Shown here: positions 1 through 8,143 of the stretch, piece after piece
Layout of the letters: every line of letters begins with the position of its first letter
Numbering within the stretch: position 1 is the stretch's first letter
Assembly: GCA_040772885.1 (NCBI GenBank)
Contig: JAXGXF010000004.1
Coordinates: forward strand, 1-64,000
Length of the DNA stretch: 64,000 nucleotides
Source: Pullichristensenella sp002068815
GTDB taxonomy: Bacteria > Bacillota > Clostridia > Christensenellales > Aristaeellaceae
Direction of reading: 5' to 3'
Position numbers and translations under genes: made by a program
The notes under the pieces: model-generated
Told to the model about the DNA's origin: nothing
Database searches by the model: none
Seen by the model: only the letters and a program-made list of their open reading frames with translations

Positions 1-24
1 GGCCCGCCGGCGCATGGAAGCGGT

Positions 25-564
25 TTACCACTTTCTGCCCGGATCGTCCGCCATCATGTTGACCGTCCCCGCCGGGTAGAACACGCAGTAGTGCGAGACC
101 GCCGGGTTCTTGCCCACGCGCGGGAACACGAACTTGACGTTCAGGTCGTCCGTGATCCTGTAGCTGATGAACAGCTCCGTCTTTGAGCGGGTCAGATGGT
201 CCGGCTCGCCGAAGTACGCCGTCACGTCCTGGAGCTTGATCTTCGAGAGCCGCGCGTCGTAGGAGCGGACCTCGAAGATCTGCATGCCCTTGTTGACGCC
301 GAACACGACCTTTTCCTTGTCGTATGTGTAATAGGTTCCCTTCGCGGAGGCCACGTAGTCGCTCTTGTCCGCCGCGCCCCAGTCCGCCTCGACCGCGTCG
401 ATGGTGTCCTCGCCCGCCGCGTAGGACGCGTTCAGCACCCGGCCTTTTCCGGCCAGCTTGGAGATCGATTTCAGCAGCGCCTTCGCGTTCGCTTCCGCGA
501 GGGCGGGCACCGCGGTGAGCACAAGCGCCGCCGCAACCAGAAGAGTCAACAGTCTTTTTTTCAT
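25..564 (-). CDS. Secreted DUF4309 (YjgB-like) protein
   Basis: This is a 179-residue protein of unknown biochemical role that is probably exported. The first 23 residues are a clear signal peptide: two Lys, a long Leu/Ala/Val core and an ALA cleavage site. The remainder resembles the Bacillus YjgB/DUF4309 family, with the phrases DWGAADKSDYVASAKGTY, VVFGVNKGMQIFEVRS and YFGEPDHLT in the family order, and the length suits one signal peptide plus one domain. It is transcribed away from the MEMO-AMMECR1 gene and no other gene in the window is linked to it. The family assignment is from recalled motifs. I cannot assign a ligand. Confidence 0.8.
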   Translation of the reverse strand: MKKRLLTLLVAAALVLTAVPALAEANAKALLKSISKLAGKGRVLNASYAAGEDTIDAVEADWGAADKSDYVASAKGTYYTYDKEKVVFGVNKGMQIFEVRSYDARLSKIKLQDVTAYFGEPDHLTRSKTELFISYRITDDLNVKFVFPRVGKNPAVSHYCVFYPAGTVNMMADDPGRKW

Positions 565-705
565 GATCCCGACCGCCTTTCATGGATTTGTCGCCTCGCG
601 TGGCCACTCGTTCAGCGGCGATTCTTAGACGCGAACGCGCTTCCGTTTGTTTCCCTTTTCGGCGATGGAAGAATATCCCATCCGGGCGGCCCGGCATCCC
701 CGTTT

Positions 706-735
706 TTGGAAAAATCTCGCAGATTGTGGTATAAT
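706..735 (+). promoter_or_regulatory. Promoter of the MEMO/AmrS operon
   Basis: A TTGGAA -35 box (706-711) is followed after 18 nt by a perfect TATAAT (730-735), about 20 nt upstream of the chosen start codon. Confidence 0.65.
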
Positions 736-755
736 AGTGGGCAGAGGTGATTTCG

Positions 756-2150
756 ATGGGCATTTTGAACGCGGTCATGGTTCCGCACCCGCCGCTGATC
801 GTCCCCGAGGTCGGGCGCGGCGAGGAGAGGAAGATTCAGCGGACGATCGACGCCTTCCGCGAGGCGGCGCGGTTCGTATTCGACGCGAAGCCGGACGCGA
901 TCGTCATTACGACGCCGCACAGCGCGATGTACGCGGACTGGTTCCACATCTCGCCGGGGGAGCGCGCCTCGGGCAGCTTCGCGAAGTTCGGCGCCGGCAG
1001 CGTGCGCATCGACATTCGGTACGACTGGGAGCTCGTCCGCGCGATCTGCCGGCTCGCGCGGGAGCGAAAGTTCCCGGCCGGCACCGAGGGGCAGAAGGGC
1101 GATTCGCTCGACCACGCGACGTTGATCCCGCTATTCTTTCTCAGGGAGGCGTACGGGAATTCGCCGCTGCCGCCGATCGTGCGCGCGGGGCTGTCCGGGC
1201 TCCCGCTGACCGACCACTACCGGCTCGGCGCGCTGATCCGCGACGCGGCGGAGATGCTCCATCGCCGCGTGTCCGTCGTCGCGAGCGGCGACCTGTCGCA
1301 CCGGCTGAAGGAGGACGGGCCCTACGGCTTCCGCGCGGAGGGGCCCGCGTACGACGCGCGCATCATGGATACGATGGGCCGCGGCGCGTTCGGCGAGCTG
1401 TTCGACTTTTCGGATGCGTTCTGCGAGGCGGCGGGGGAGTGCGGCCACCGGTCGTTCGCGATCATGGCGGGGTGCCTCGACGGCGTCGCGGTCAGGGCGA
1501 CCGCGCTGTCGCACGAGGGGCCGTTCGGCGTCGGCTACGGCGTGTGCCTGTTTCAGCCGGGGGAGAGGGACGATGCCCGCCGCTTCCTCGATGCGGCGCT
1601 GAAAAAGGAGGTCGGGCGGCTCAGGGAGCGCAGGGACGGCGAGGACGCGTACGTCAGGCTCGCGCGATTGTCCGTGGAGACCTACGTGAGGACCGGCCGC
1701 CGCGCGCGCCTCCCGGAGGGGCTGCCCGCCGAGCTCACGGGCCGCCGCGCCGGGGTGTTCGTGTCGCTGCACAAGAACGGGCAGCTGCGCGGCTGCATCG
1801 GCACGACCTCGCCGACCTCGCCGAGCGTCGCCGAGGAAATCCTGCGCAACGGCGTCTGCGCGTGCGCCGAGGACCCGCGCTTTTCAAAGGTCGTGGAGGA
1901 CGAGCTGCCGCTTCTCGAGTACAGCGTCGACGTGCTCGGCGAGGCGGAATCGATCGGCTCGCAGGGCGAACTCGACGTCAAACGCTACGGCGTCATCGTC
2001 TCGAACGGCCGCCGCAGGGGGCTGCTTCTGCCCGACCTCGACGGCGTCGACACGGTCGACCGGCAGATCGCGATCGCGAAGCGCAAGGCGGGCATCGAGC
2101 CGGGCGAGCCGGTGGCCTTGCAGCGGTTCGAGGTGGTGCGCCATGTCTGA
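756..2150 (+). CDS. amrB/amrA: AmmeMemoRadiSam system MEMO-AMMECR1 fusion
   Basis: The protein has about 464 residues and two domains. Residues ~1-270 are a MEMO/LigB domain of the class III extradiol dioxygenase fold (MVPHPPLIVPEVG near the N-terminus, ASGDLSHRL in the middle). Residues ~285-460 are an AMMECR1 domain (GVFVSLHKNGQLRGCIG, then EDPRFSKV and LEYSVDVLG). In the AmmeMemoRadiSam system these two parts are often separate genes; here they are fused. I chose ATG 756 over GTG 747 because AGAGGTGA (743-750) is a ribosome binding site placed for 756. The radical SAM partner overlaps its 3' end. The system is thought to modify a substrate through radical chemistry, but the reaction is not settled. 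Confidence 0.88.
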   Translation: MGILNAVMVPHPPLIVPEVGRGEERKIQRTIDAFREAARFVFDAKPDAIVITTPHSAMYADWFHISPGERASGSFAKFGAGSVRIDIRYDWELVRAICRLARERKFPAGTEGQKGDSLDHATLIPLFFLREAYGNSPLPPIVRAGLSGLPLTDHYRLGALIRDAAEMLHRRVSVVASGDLSHRLKEDGPYGFRAEGPAYDARIMDTMGRGAFGELFDFSDAFCEAAGECGHRSFAIMAGCLDGVAVRATALSHEGPFGVGYGVCLFQPGERDDARRFLDAALKKEVGRLRERRDGEDAYVRLARLSVETYVRTGRRARLPEGLPAELTGRRAGVFVSLHKNGQLRGCIGTTSPTSPSVAEEILRNGVCACAEDPRFSKVVEDELPLLEYSVDVLGEAESIGSQGELDVKRYGVIVSNGRRRGLLLPDLDGVDTVDRQIAIAKRKAGIEPGEPVALQRFEVVRHV

Positions 2151-2973
2151 CGCGGTCTGCCCGGTCTGCTTCCGGCATTGCCGTTTGAAGGAGGGGCAGA
2201 TCGGCTTCTGCCGCGCGCGCAGGAACGAAGGCGGCAAGAGCGTGAGCGTCAACTACGCGAAGGTCACGTCCGTCGCGCTCGACCCGATCGAAAAAAAGCC
2301 GCTCGCGCGATTCCATCCGGGGTCGATGATCCTGTCGGTCGGCAGCTTCGGCTGCAACATGGACTGCCCGTTCTGCCAGAACGAGTCGTGCTCCCGCGCG
2401 GACGAGCACTCGGTCGAGTGGCGCGCGCTGCCGCCGGACGAGCTCGCGGAGCTCGCGGAGAAGCTCCGGCCGCGCGGCAACATCGGCGCGGCGTTCACGT
2501 ACAACGAGCCGATGATCGGCTTCGAGTACGTGCGCGACGCGGCGAGGGCGGTGCGCGCCCGCGGCATGAAAAACGCCGTCGTGACGAACGGCGCGGTGTC
2601 GCTCGACGCGCTCGACGAGGTGCTGCCGTATGTCGACGCGTTCAACATCGACCTCAAGGGGTTTACCGACAAATGGTATCGCGAGCTCGGCGGCGACCTG
2701 TCGACGGTGAAGGCGTTCATAGCGGAGGCGGCGAAGCGCGCGCACGTCGAGCTCACGACGCTCGTCGTGCCCGGCGGCAACGACTCGGAGGAGGAGATGC
2801 GCGCGCTGTCCTCGTGGGTCGCGTCGGTCGGCAAGTCCATCCCGCTGCACGTCACGCGCTTCTTCCCGCGCCGCAACATGCTCGACCGGGCGCCGACCGA
2901 CGTCAATCTGCTGAGGCGGCTCGCCGGAATCGCATGCGAAAACCTCGAGACCGTACTGCTCGGGAACGTGTGA
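2143..2973 (+). CDS. amrS: AmmeMemoRadiSam system radical SAM enzyme
   Basis: This 276-residue radical SAM enzyme has the CxxxCxxC cluster motif at Cys71, Cys75 and Cys78 in GSFGCNMDCPFCQN. A second Cys-rich group sits at the N-terminus (Cys6, Cys9, Cys13, Cys23), as is usual for PflA-like AmrS proteins. Downstream motifs such as AAFTYNEPMIGFEYV and VTNGAVS fit the radical SAM barrel. The start codon lies inside the last codons of the MEMO-AMMECR1 gene (8-nt overlap), so the two are translationally coupled and probably work together. No auxiliary cluster domain follows the barrel. Confidence 0.9.
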   Translation: MSDAVCPVCFRHCRLKEGQIGFCRARRNEGGKSVSVNYAKVTSVALDPIEKKPLARFHPGSMILSVGSFGCNMDCPFCQNESCSRADEHSVEWRALPPDELAELAEKLRPRGNIGAAFTYNEPMIGFEYVRDAARAVRARGMKNAVVTNGAVSLDALDEVLPYVDAFNIDLKGFTDKWYRELGGDLSTVKAFIAEAAKRAHVELTTLVVPGGNDSEEEMRALSSWVASVGKSIPLHVTRFFPRRNMLDRAPTDVNLLRRLAGIACENLETVLLGNV

Positions 2974-3049
2974 TCGTTCGGAGGTCCGAAATGCCCGTCG
3001 GGATATGCGAAAGACATGTTTTTGTACGCGTCCCTTTACAGAATTTGGG

Positions 3050-3078
3050 TTGTTGCCGCCGCGCCCGCCGCGTATGAT
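3050..3078 (+). promoter_or_regulatory. Possible promoter of the 75-residue gene
   Basis: TTGTTG (3050-3055), a 17-nt spacer and TATGAT (3073-3078) precede the small gene by about 40 nt. The match is moderate. Confidence 0.4.
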
Positions 3079-3117
3079 GGGTAGCGGTGTCCACAAATTC
3101 ACGTTCAGGAGGCAAGT

Positions 3118-3345
3118 ATGACCGAGCAAAACGCCAAGATCAACACCCGGGAGGAGAGCGTAGACCCCGAGGCGGCGAAGCGCAAGAGCTGGGCGGGGTT
3201 CGTCGAAAACGAGGCGGTCGCGTTCTTTGAGAAGTTCGACCTCGAGCGCATGAACGTCGAGGACGGCGGCGGCAACAAGGCGAAGCTGCAGCGCACGAAG
3301 AACAACGCGATCAAGATCGAATACACGTCGTCCGTCGTGCTGTAG
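3118..3345 (+). CDS. Small hypothetical protein, 75 residues
   Basis: This is a short, highly charged, soluble protein with no signal peptide or membrane segment. It ends in a compact motif (KLQRTKNNAIKIEYTSSVVL) that looks like one or two beta strands with a basic face. A perfect AGGAGG (3107-3112) stands 5 nt before the ATG, and a strong hairpin follows the stop codon, so it is a self-contained transcription unit and probably a real gene. I do not recognise the function. Confidence 0.7.
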   Translation: MTEQNAKINTREESVDPEAAKRKSWAGFVENEAVAFFEKFDLERMNVEDGGGNKAKLQRTKNNAIKIEYTSSVVL

Positions 3346-3356
3346 GTTGAATTTGG

Positions 3357-3389
3357 AAAGCGGCGAGCCCGGCCGGGCCCGCCGCTTTT
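3357..3389. terminator. Bidirectional terminator
   Basis: The hairpin pairs AAGCGGC (3358-3364) with GCCGCTT (3381-3387), with an inner GCCC/GGGC helix. It has a T-run on the plus side and an A-run on the other, between two converging genes. Confidence 0.75.
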
Positions 3390-3392
3390 GAT

Positions 3393-3920
3393 TCAGCACT
3401 TCCAGTCGATCTTCGCCGGGTTCGGCTCGTGTTCGACGGATATGGCCTCGAGCGCGGCGAGCATGCGGGCGCACTCCTCGGCCGCGCGCGGCTCGACGCG
3501 GTTCCACGGGGCGCCGGCTCCGAGCGCCTCGTAGGCGACGGCGAGCGCGCCGTAGAGCGCGAGGCCGATCGAGTGCCTCGCCGAGTGGATCGTCGAGGCG
3601 CTCTTGCCGATCGCCCTAGCCGCGGCCTGCGCGACGGGGCTGTCCTCGGCCTCCCTCGCCGCCTCGTGGCACGCGAGTATGTGCCTTTTCGCCTCCGGCA
3701 GCTTGATCTCCCCGCGGAGCCAGCGCCTCGCCGCGTCGAGCGCCGCCCTCGGGCGCACGTCGTCCGGGCGGTAGTTTTCCCACAGCGGCAAGAGCTCGCT
3801 CTCGCAGTATCCGACCGCCCACGCGCCGAGCGTCGCCTTGCTCTGCCCTTCCATCGCCCTTGCGAGCGCCTGGATATACGGCGCGTACCAATCCGGCAGC
3901 ATTTTCCGCGGTTTCGGCAT
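3393..3920 (-). CDS. Putative immunity protein, Imm-5-like
   Basis: This 175-residue, Ala-rich, mostly helical protein has no signal peptide. Its layout (LPLWENYRPDDVRPRAALDAARRW, then EAKRHILACHEAAREA, then SARHSIGLALYGALA) matches the Imm-5-like family, which was named for resemblance to immunity proteins of polymorphic toxins. No toxin gene is seen beside it, so the immunity role is only a family label here. Minus-strand GGAGGAAG precedes the ATG. The gene follows the Liv/transketolase operon but has its own consensus promoter, so it can be expressed independently. Confidence 0.7.
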   Translation of the reverse strand: MPKPRKMLPDWYAPYIQALARAMEGQSKATLGAWAVGYCESELLPLWENYRPDDVRPRAALDAARRWLRGEIKLPEAKRHILACHEAAREAEDSPVAQAAARAIGKSASTIHSARHSIGLALYGALAVAYEALGAGAPWNRVEPRAAEECARMLAALEAISVEHEPNPAKIDWKC

Positions 3921-3935
3921 ATTCTTCCTCCAAAT

Positions 3936-3963
3936 GGCGAAAGCCCCCGGAGGAGCTTTCGCC
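3936..3963 (-). promoter_or_regulatory. Leader hairpin upstream of the Imm-5-like gene
   Basis: A 9-bp perfect stem (GGCGAAAGC 3936-3944 with GCTTTCGCC 3955-3963) has a 10-nt loop and no T-tract. It lies in the 5' leader between the promoter and the ribosome binding site. Confidence 0.5.
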
Positions 3964-3974
3964 GCGTTAATGCT

Positions 3975-4002
3975 ATTATACCCGCATCCGGAAAACTGTC
4001 AA
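3975..4002 (-). promoter_or_regulatory. Consensus promoter of the Imm-5-like gene
   Basis: On the minus strand a perfect TTGACA (4002-3997), a 16-nt spacer and a perfect TATAAT (3980-3975) occur. The -35 box overlaps the stop codon of the garR-like gene. Confidence 0.75.
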
Positions 4003-4892
4003 GACTGCCCCCGGAGCTCGGTGCCGGTCAGCTTCTCGTAGTACTTCAACAGCGCGCTGTGGTCGGCGCCCCCGAGCTCGTCCGCGCGCAGCACCTGCAT
4101 CATCTGCATGACGTCCGCGGTCAAGGGGAGCGGCGTGCCGGTCCCGTAGCCGGTGTCGAGCGCGTTCGACAGGTCCTTGATGTGCAGGTCGATCTTGAAG
4201 CCCGGCTTGAAGCTGCCGTCGAGCATCATCGGCGCCTTCGCGTTCATGACCGTCGAGCCCGCGAGGCCGCCCTTGATCGCGTTGAACACCTTCTCCGGGT
4301 CGGCGCCGGCGCGCTTGGCGAGCATCAGCCCCTCGGCGAGCGCGGCGATGTTGACCGCGACGATGACCTGGTTCGTCAGCTTGCAGGTATTGCCGCTGCC
4401 GATCGGGCCGACGAGCACGCAGGACGAGCCGAGCGGCTCGAAGTACGGCTTCGCGCGCTCGAAGTCCGCCTCTTCGCCGCCGACCATGATCGCGAGGGTT
4501 CCGTCCTTGGCCTTCGGCTCGCCGCCGGACACCGGCGCGTCGACCATGCGGACGCCCTTCTCCCGGCAAGCGCGCTCGACCTCGCGGGAGGCCTCCGGCG
4601 CGATGGAGCTCATGTCGATGATCAGCGTGCCCGGCCGCGCGTGTTCGAGCACCCCGCCCGCGCCCAGCACGACCGCCTTGACGTGCGGGCTGTTCGGGAG
4701 CATCGTGACGATCACGTCGCAGCCCTCCGCAACTTCGCGGATGCTCTCGCAGGGCACGCAGCCGCGCTCCGCCGCGCGCTCGACGCACGCGGGTACGACG
4801 TCGTAGGCCAGCACCTCATAGCCGGCGTTCACGAGATTGGCCGCCATATGGTAGCCCATGATTCCAAGGCCGATAAATCCCACTCGCTTCAT
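3999..4892 (-). CDS. garR: 2-hydroxy-3-oxopropionate (tartronate semialdehyde) reductase
   Basis: This 297-residue beta-hydroxyacid dehydrogenase reduces tartronate semialdehyde to D-glycerate with NAD(P)H. The Rossmann motif GFIGLGIMG is at residues 5-13, the substrate loop DAPVSGGEPKAKDGTL at ~118-133, and the catalytic lysine is Lys171 in NTCKLTNQ. GGLAGSTVMNAKAPM and KIDLHIKDLSNALDTG further on are typical of GarR. The SGGEPKA loop argues against the sulfolactaldehyde reductase (YihU) branch. The start at 4892 has a GGAGAG site. It is the last gene of the Liv/transketolase operon, 17 nt after a transketolase subunit, and suggests a three-carbon semialdehyde intermediate. Confidence 0.9.
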   Translation of the reverse strand: MKRVGFIGLGIMGYHMAANLVNAGYEVLAYDVVPACVERAAERGCVPCESIREVAEGCDVIVTMLPNSPHVKAVVLGAGGVLEHARPGTLIIDMSSIAPEASREVERACREKGVRMVDAPVSGGEPKAKDGTLAIMVGGEEADFERAKPYFEPLGSSCVLVGPIGSGNTCKLTNQVIVAVNIAALAEGLMLAKRAGADPEKVFNAIKGGLAGSTVMNAKAPMMLDGSFKPGFKIDLHIKDLSNALDTGYGTGTPLPLTADVMQMMQVLRADELGGADHSALLKYYEKLTGTELRGQS

Positions 4893-4909
4893 GGTCGCTC
4901 TCCTTTCGG

Positions 4910-5836
4910 TCACTTTGCGATGTCGCGCGCCGCCCGGGCGATGTCCTCGGGCATCAAATGGTTCTTCTTGAGCAGGTCCTCGTAGCAGTGCGCGCTCTCG
5001 CCGAACACGTCCCGCATCGCGACGAACGCGATCGGCGTGCGCTCCCTGGCGAACGCCTGCGCGACGGCGCTGCCGAGCCCGCCGACGACGGTGTGCTCCT
5101 CGGCCGTGACGACGCCGCGGCAGCCGGCCGCGAGCGCGCGAATCCTCTTCTCGTCGAGCGGCTTCAGCGTATGGACGTTTACGACCTTCACGGACAGCTC
5201 GCCCTCGAGCATGTTTGCCGCCTCGAGCGCGTGCTTGACGAGTATGCCGCACGCGAACACGGCGACGTCCGTCCCCTCGCGCAGAACCACCGGCGCGCCG
5301 ATCTCGAACTTCGCGCCCTCGGGCGTGACGTTTTCGTAGGCGTTGCGGTTGAGCCGGAAGTAGCACGGCCCGCGGTGCTCGACGAGCGCCTCGACCATCG
5401 CGGCGGCCTCGTTCGCGTCGGCGGGGCAGAGCACGGTCATGTTCGGGATCGCGCGCATGATCGCGACGTCCTCGATCGCCTGGTGCGTCGCGCCGTCGCC
5501 GAAGTCCGAGAGGCCGGAGGACGAGCCGCAGACCTTGACGTTGAGCTTGCCGATCGAGATCGTCTGCCGAATCTGGTCGTACGCGCGCCCGGAGGCGAAC
5601 ACCGCGAAGCTGTGGATGAACGGAATCTTGCCCGTCTGCGCGAGGCCCGCGGCGACCGAGGCCATGTTCGCCTCGGCGATGCCCATCTCGAAGTGCCTCT
5701 CGGGGAACGCCTGCTCGAACAGGCAGGACATCGTCGACTTTCCGAGGTCGGCCTCGAGCGCCACGATGCTCGGGTTCTCCCGGCCGAGCCGAACCAGCGC
5801 CTCGCCGTAAGCGGTCCTCATGTTCGTGGTTGCCAT
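4910..5836 (-). CDS. Transketolase, C-terminal subunit (copy 1)
   Basis: This 308-residue protein carries the pyrimidine-binding and C-terminal domains of a split transketolase. The catalytic glutamate for thiamine diphosphate lies in EMGIAEANM. DFGDGATHQAIEDVAIMRAIP and the C-terminal domain (NVHTLKPLDEKRI, TAEEHTVVGGLGSAV) follow in family order. The start is at 5836, with AGGAGG 7 nt upstream, overlapping the end of the partner subunit gene by 19 nt, so the two chains are made together. It should join gene 5818-6678 to transfer two-carbon units; the actual sugar substrate is unknown. Its operon also encodes a second such pair at 13.3-15.1 kb. Confidence 0.9.
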   Translation of the reverse strand: MATTNMRTAYGEALVRLGRENPSIVALEADLGKSTMSCLFEQAFPERHFEMGIAEANMASVAAGLAQTGKIPFIHSFAVFASGRAYDQIRQTISIGKLNVKVCGSSSGLSDFGDGATHQAIEDVAIMRAIPNMTVLCPADANEAAAMVEALVEHRGPCYFRLNRNAYENVTPEGAKFEIGAPVVLREGTDVAVFACGILVKHALEAANMLEGELSVKVVNVHTLKPLDEKRIRALAAGCRGVVTAEEHTVVGGLGSAVAQAFARERTPIAFVAMRDVFGESAHCYEDLLKKNHLMPEDIARAARDIAK

Positions 5837-6678
5837 TTCGATCCCTCCTCCTGTTCCGCGAGCTCGCACATCGCGCGATTGTAGTCGCCCTCCGTCAGCG
5901 GGGCGTTGTGGTACGCCGCGTTGTCCTCGGCAAAGCTCAAGCCCTTGCCCTTGACCGTGTGCATCAGGATCAGCGTCGGCCTTCCCTTGATCCCGTCCGC
6001 CTCGTCGAGCGCCGCGAGGATTTCGGGCATATTGTGCCCGTCGATCTCGAGCACGTGCCAGCCGAACGCCTCCCACTTCGCGCGGAGGTCGCCGGAGTCC
6101 ATGCGGTCTTTGATGCGCCCGGTCGCCTGCAGGTTGTTCTTGTCGAGAATGCCCACGAGGTTGTCCGCCTTGAAGCTCGCGGCGGCCATCGCGGCCTCCC
6201 AGATCTGGCCCTCGGCGATCTCGCCGTCGCCCATCAGCACGTAGACCCTGCCGGGCTCGTTGTCGAGGCGCATGCCCAGCGCCATGCCGAGCCCTATCGA
6301 CAGCCCCTGCCCGAGCGAGCCCGTGCCGGCCTCGATGCCCGGGGTCTTCAATACGTCCGGGTGGCCCTGCAGCATCGCGCCGAGCGCCTTGCACTTCTTG
6401 AGCTCCTCGCGCGGGAAATACCCCGCGTCCGCGAGCGCCGCGTATTGCAGCACCGCGACGTGGCCCTTGCTCAGCAGAAACCGGTCGCGGCCGGGCATGC
6501 GGGGGTTCTTCGGGTCGTGGCGCATCTTGTGGCCGTACAGCGCGGCCATCATGTCCGCGCTGGACATCGAGCCGCCCACGTGCCCCGCGAGTCCTATGCC
6601 GATCATCTCGAGCACGTCCCGGCGGAGCTTCTTCGCCTTTTCCTCCAGTCCCCGGATCCGTTCTTCGCCATAACGCAT
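5818..6678 (-). CDS. Transketolase, N-terminal subunit (copy 1)
   Basis: This 286-residue protein is the thiamine-diphosphate (pyrophosphate)-binding half of a split transketolase. The GDG...NN cofactor motif is present (VLMGDGEIAEGQIWEA followed by DKNN), as are the histidines in GHVGGSMSSAD and LLSKGHVAVLQYA and the GTGSLGQGLSIGLGMA segment. The length is usual for this subunit, with no truncation. It lies 36 nt after livF and overlaps the C-terminal subunit gene. Its pairing with an importer suggests that the imported compound, or a product of it, enters a two-carbon transfer step. Confidence 0.9.
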   Translation of the reverse strand: MRYGEERIRGLEEKAKKLRRDVLEMIGIGLAGHVGGSMSSADMMAALYGHKMRHDPKNPRMPGRDRFLLSKGHVAVLQYAALADAGYFPREELKKCKALGAMLQGHPDVLKTPGIEAGTGSLGQGLSIGLGMALGMRLDNEPGRVYVLMGDGEIAEGQIWEAAMAAASFKADNLVGILDKNNLQATGRIKDRMDSGDLRAKWEAFGWHVLEIDGHNMPEILAALDEADGIKGRPTLILMHTVKGKGLSFAEDNAAYHNAPLTEGDYNRAMCELAEQEEGSKWQPRT

Positions 6679-6714
6679 TGTCTCTCGCCTCCGTTCCTTT
6701 TCGAGCGGTTCCCG

Positions 6715-7419
6715 CTAGACGCCCAGATAGGCGTGCTTGATCTCCTCGTTTTCGAGCAGCTCCTTCGCGGAGCCCTCCATGACGATCCGCCCCGTCTCGA
6801 GCACGTACGCGCGGCTCGCGATGCCCAGCGCCTGCACGAGGTTCTGCTCGACGATCAATATGCTCATGCCCTCCTTCGCGATCTTCGCGATCAGGCCGAA
6901 CACCTCCTCGACGATGATCGGCGCGAGGCCGAGCGACGGCTCGTCGAGCATCAGCAGCTTCGGCTCGATCATCATCGCGCGCGAGATCGCGAGCATCTGC
7001 TGCTCGCCGCCGCTCAGGCACCCCGCGAGCTGGCTGCGCCGCTCGGAGAGTATCGGGAACATGTGATACGCGCGCTCGATGCCCTTGAGCATCAAATGGC
7101 GCGAGTTCTTCGGGTACGCGCCCATCACGAGGTTTTCCTCGACGGTCAGCGTGCCGAGTATGCCGCGCCCCTGCGGTATGTGCGATATGCCGAGCTCCGC
7201 GCGCCGATAGGCGGGAACGGTTCGCATGTCCTGCCCGAGGAATTCGACGCTGCCGGACTTGATCGGCTCGAGGCCGGAGAGTATGCGAAGAAGCGTCGTC
7301 TTTCCCGCGCCGTTCGAGCCGACGAGCGATACGACCTCGCCCTTGTCGACGCGCATGTTGATGTCGAACAGCACCTGCAGATCGCCGTAGCCCGCGCAGA
7401 GGTCCTTGATGTTAAGCAT
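6715..7419 (-). CDS. livF: Branched-chain amino acid-type ABC transporter ATPase LivF
   Basis: This 234-residue cytoplasmic ATPase belongs to a Liv-type importer. Walker A is GSNGAGKT (residues 34-41), the signature is LSGGEQQ (near residue 137), Walker B is LLMLDEP, and a switch histidine follows in the SILIVEQN region in the form typical of LivF. It overlaps the 3' end of livG by 8 nt. It should power the LivHM permease together with LivG. Liv-type systems carry branched-chain amino acids but also urea, amides, aromatics and sugar acids; the enzymes around it suggest a carbohydrate-like substrate, which is inference. Confidence 0.92.
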   Translation of the reverse strand: MLNIKDLCAGYGDLQVLFDINMRVDKGEVVSLVGSNGAGKTTLLRILSGLEPIKSGSVEFLGQDMRTVPAYRRAELGISHIPQGRGILGTLTVEENLVMGAYPKNSRHLMLKGIERAYHMFPILSERRSQLAGCLSGGEQQMLAISRAMMIEPKLLMLDEPSLGLAPIIVEEVFGLIAKIAKEGMSILIVEQNLVQALGIASRAYVLETGRIVMEGSAKELLENEEIKHAYLGV

Positions 7420-8143
7420 CCAACTTCCCCCCTCCGATGTAGGCGGCGACGACGGTCGGGTCGTTCAGCGCGTCGTTGGGCGCGCCGCCGTAGAGGAACT
7501 TGCCCTCGTTGAGCACGATCACGCGCATGCAGACGGACACGACCGCGCGCATCACGTGCTCGATGAACAACACCGTGATGCCCCGCCGGTTGATCTCGCG
7601 GATGAACTCGAAGCTCTCGAGCATCTCGTTCGGGTTGAGCCCCGCCATGACCTCGTCCATCATGATGAGCTTCGGTTCCGTCGCGAGCACGCGCGCGAGG
7701 TCCATCCACTTGCGCTTCTCGATCGAGAGCTTGCTCGCCGGCGCGTCGGCGAGGTGCATGAGCTTCGAGAGCTCGAGGATCTCGTCGGCCTTTCCCTGCG
7801 CCTCGCGGAAGCCGTACCGCTGCAGGAGGATCGAGTAGATGTTGTCGCGCACGCTCAGATTTCCGAACGGCCTCGGCGTCTGGAACGTGCGCCCGATGCC
7901 CATGCGCGAGCGGCTGGCGATCGAGTCGCGCCTGGTGAGCTCTCTGCCGTTGAACTCGATCGTGCCCGCGTCCGGCACGTAGGTTCCCGAGATCATATTG
8001 ACGGTCGTCGACTTTCCCGAGCCGTTCGGCCCGATCAGCCCGACGATCTCGCCGGGCTCCATGTCGAAGCTCAGGTGCTGCACGGCCTTGATGCCGGCGA
8101 ACGAGATCGAGAGGTCGCGGACGACAAGCAGTTTTTCGCTCAT
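7412..8143 (-). CDS. livG: Branched-chain amino acid-type ABC transporter ATPase LivG
   Basis: This 243-residue ATPase is the partner of LivF. Walker A (GPNGSGKST, residues 38-46) is perfect and GRTFQTPRPFGNLSVRDNI is typical of LivG. The expected signature is altered: residues 139-146 read LSIEKRKW where LivG proteins usually have a Gly-containing LPYGQQR-like stretch, and Walker B runs into DEVMAGLNP rather than DEPAAG. The signature change may lower the activity of one of the two ATP sites, as in asymmetric ABC transporters. The start overlaps the livM stop by 4 nt (ATGA). Confidence 0.9.
   Translation of the reverse strand: MSEKLLVVRDLSISFAGIKAVQHLSFDMEPGEIVGLIGPNGSGKSTTVNMISGTYVPDAGTIEFNGRELTRRDSIASRSRMGIGRTFQTPRPFGNLSVRDNIYSILLQRYGFREAQGKADEILELSKLMHLADAPASKLSIEKRKWMDLARVLATEPKLIMMDEVMAGLNPNEMLESFEFIREINRRGITVLFIEHVMRAVVSVCMRVIVLNEGKFLYGGAPNDALNDPTVVAAYIGGGKLDA

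Noticed and set aside
747..755. GTG 747 as start of the MEMO-AMMECR1 gene
   Set aside because: It would overlap its own ribosome binding site. ATG 756 is correctly spaced.
3999..4892. Sulfosugar (sulfo-transketolase) pathway with this gene as sulfolactaldehyde reductase
   Set aside because: The substrate loop is SGGEPKA and the whole protein follows GarR. The sulfonate-binding pattern of YihU is absent.
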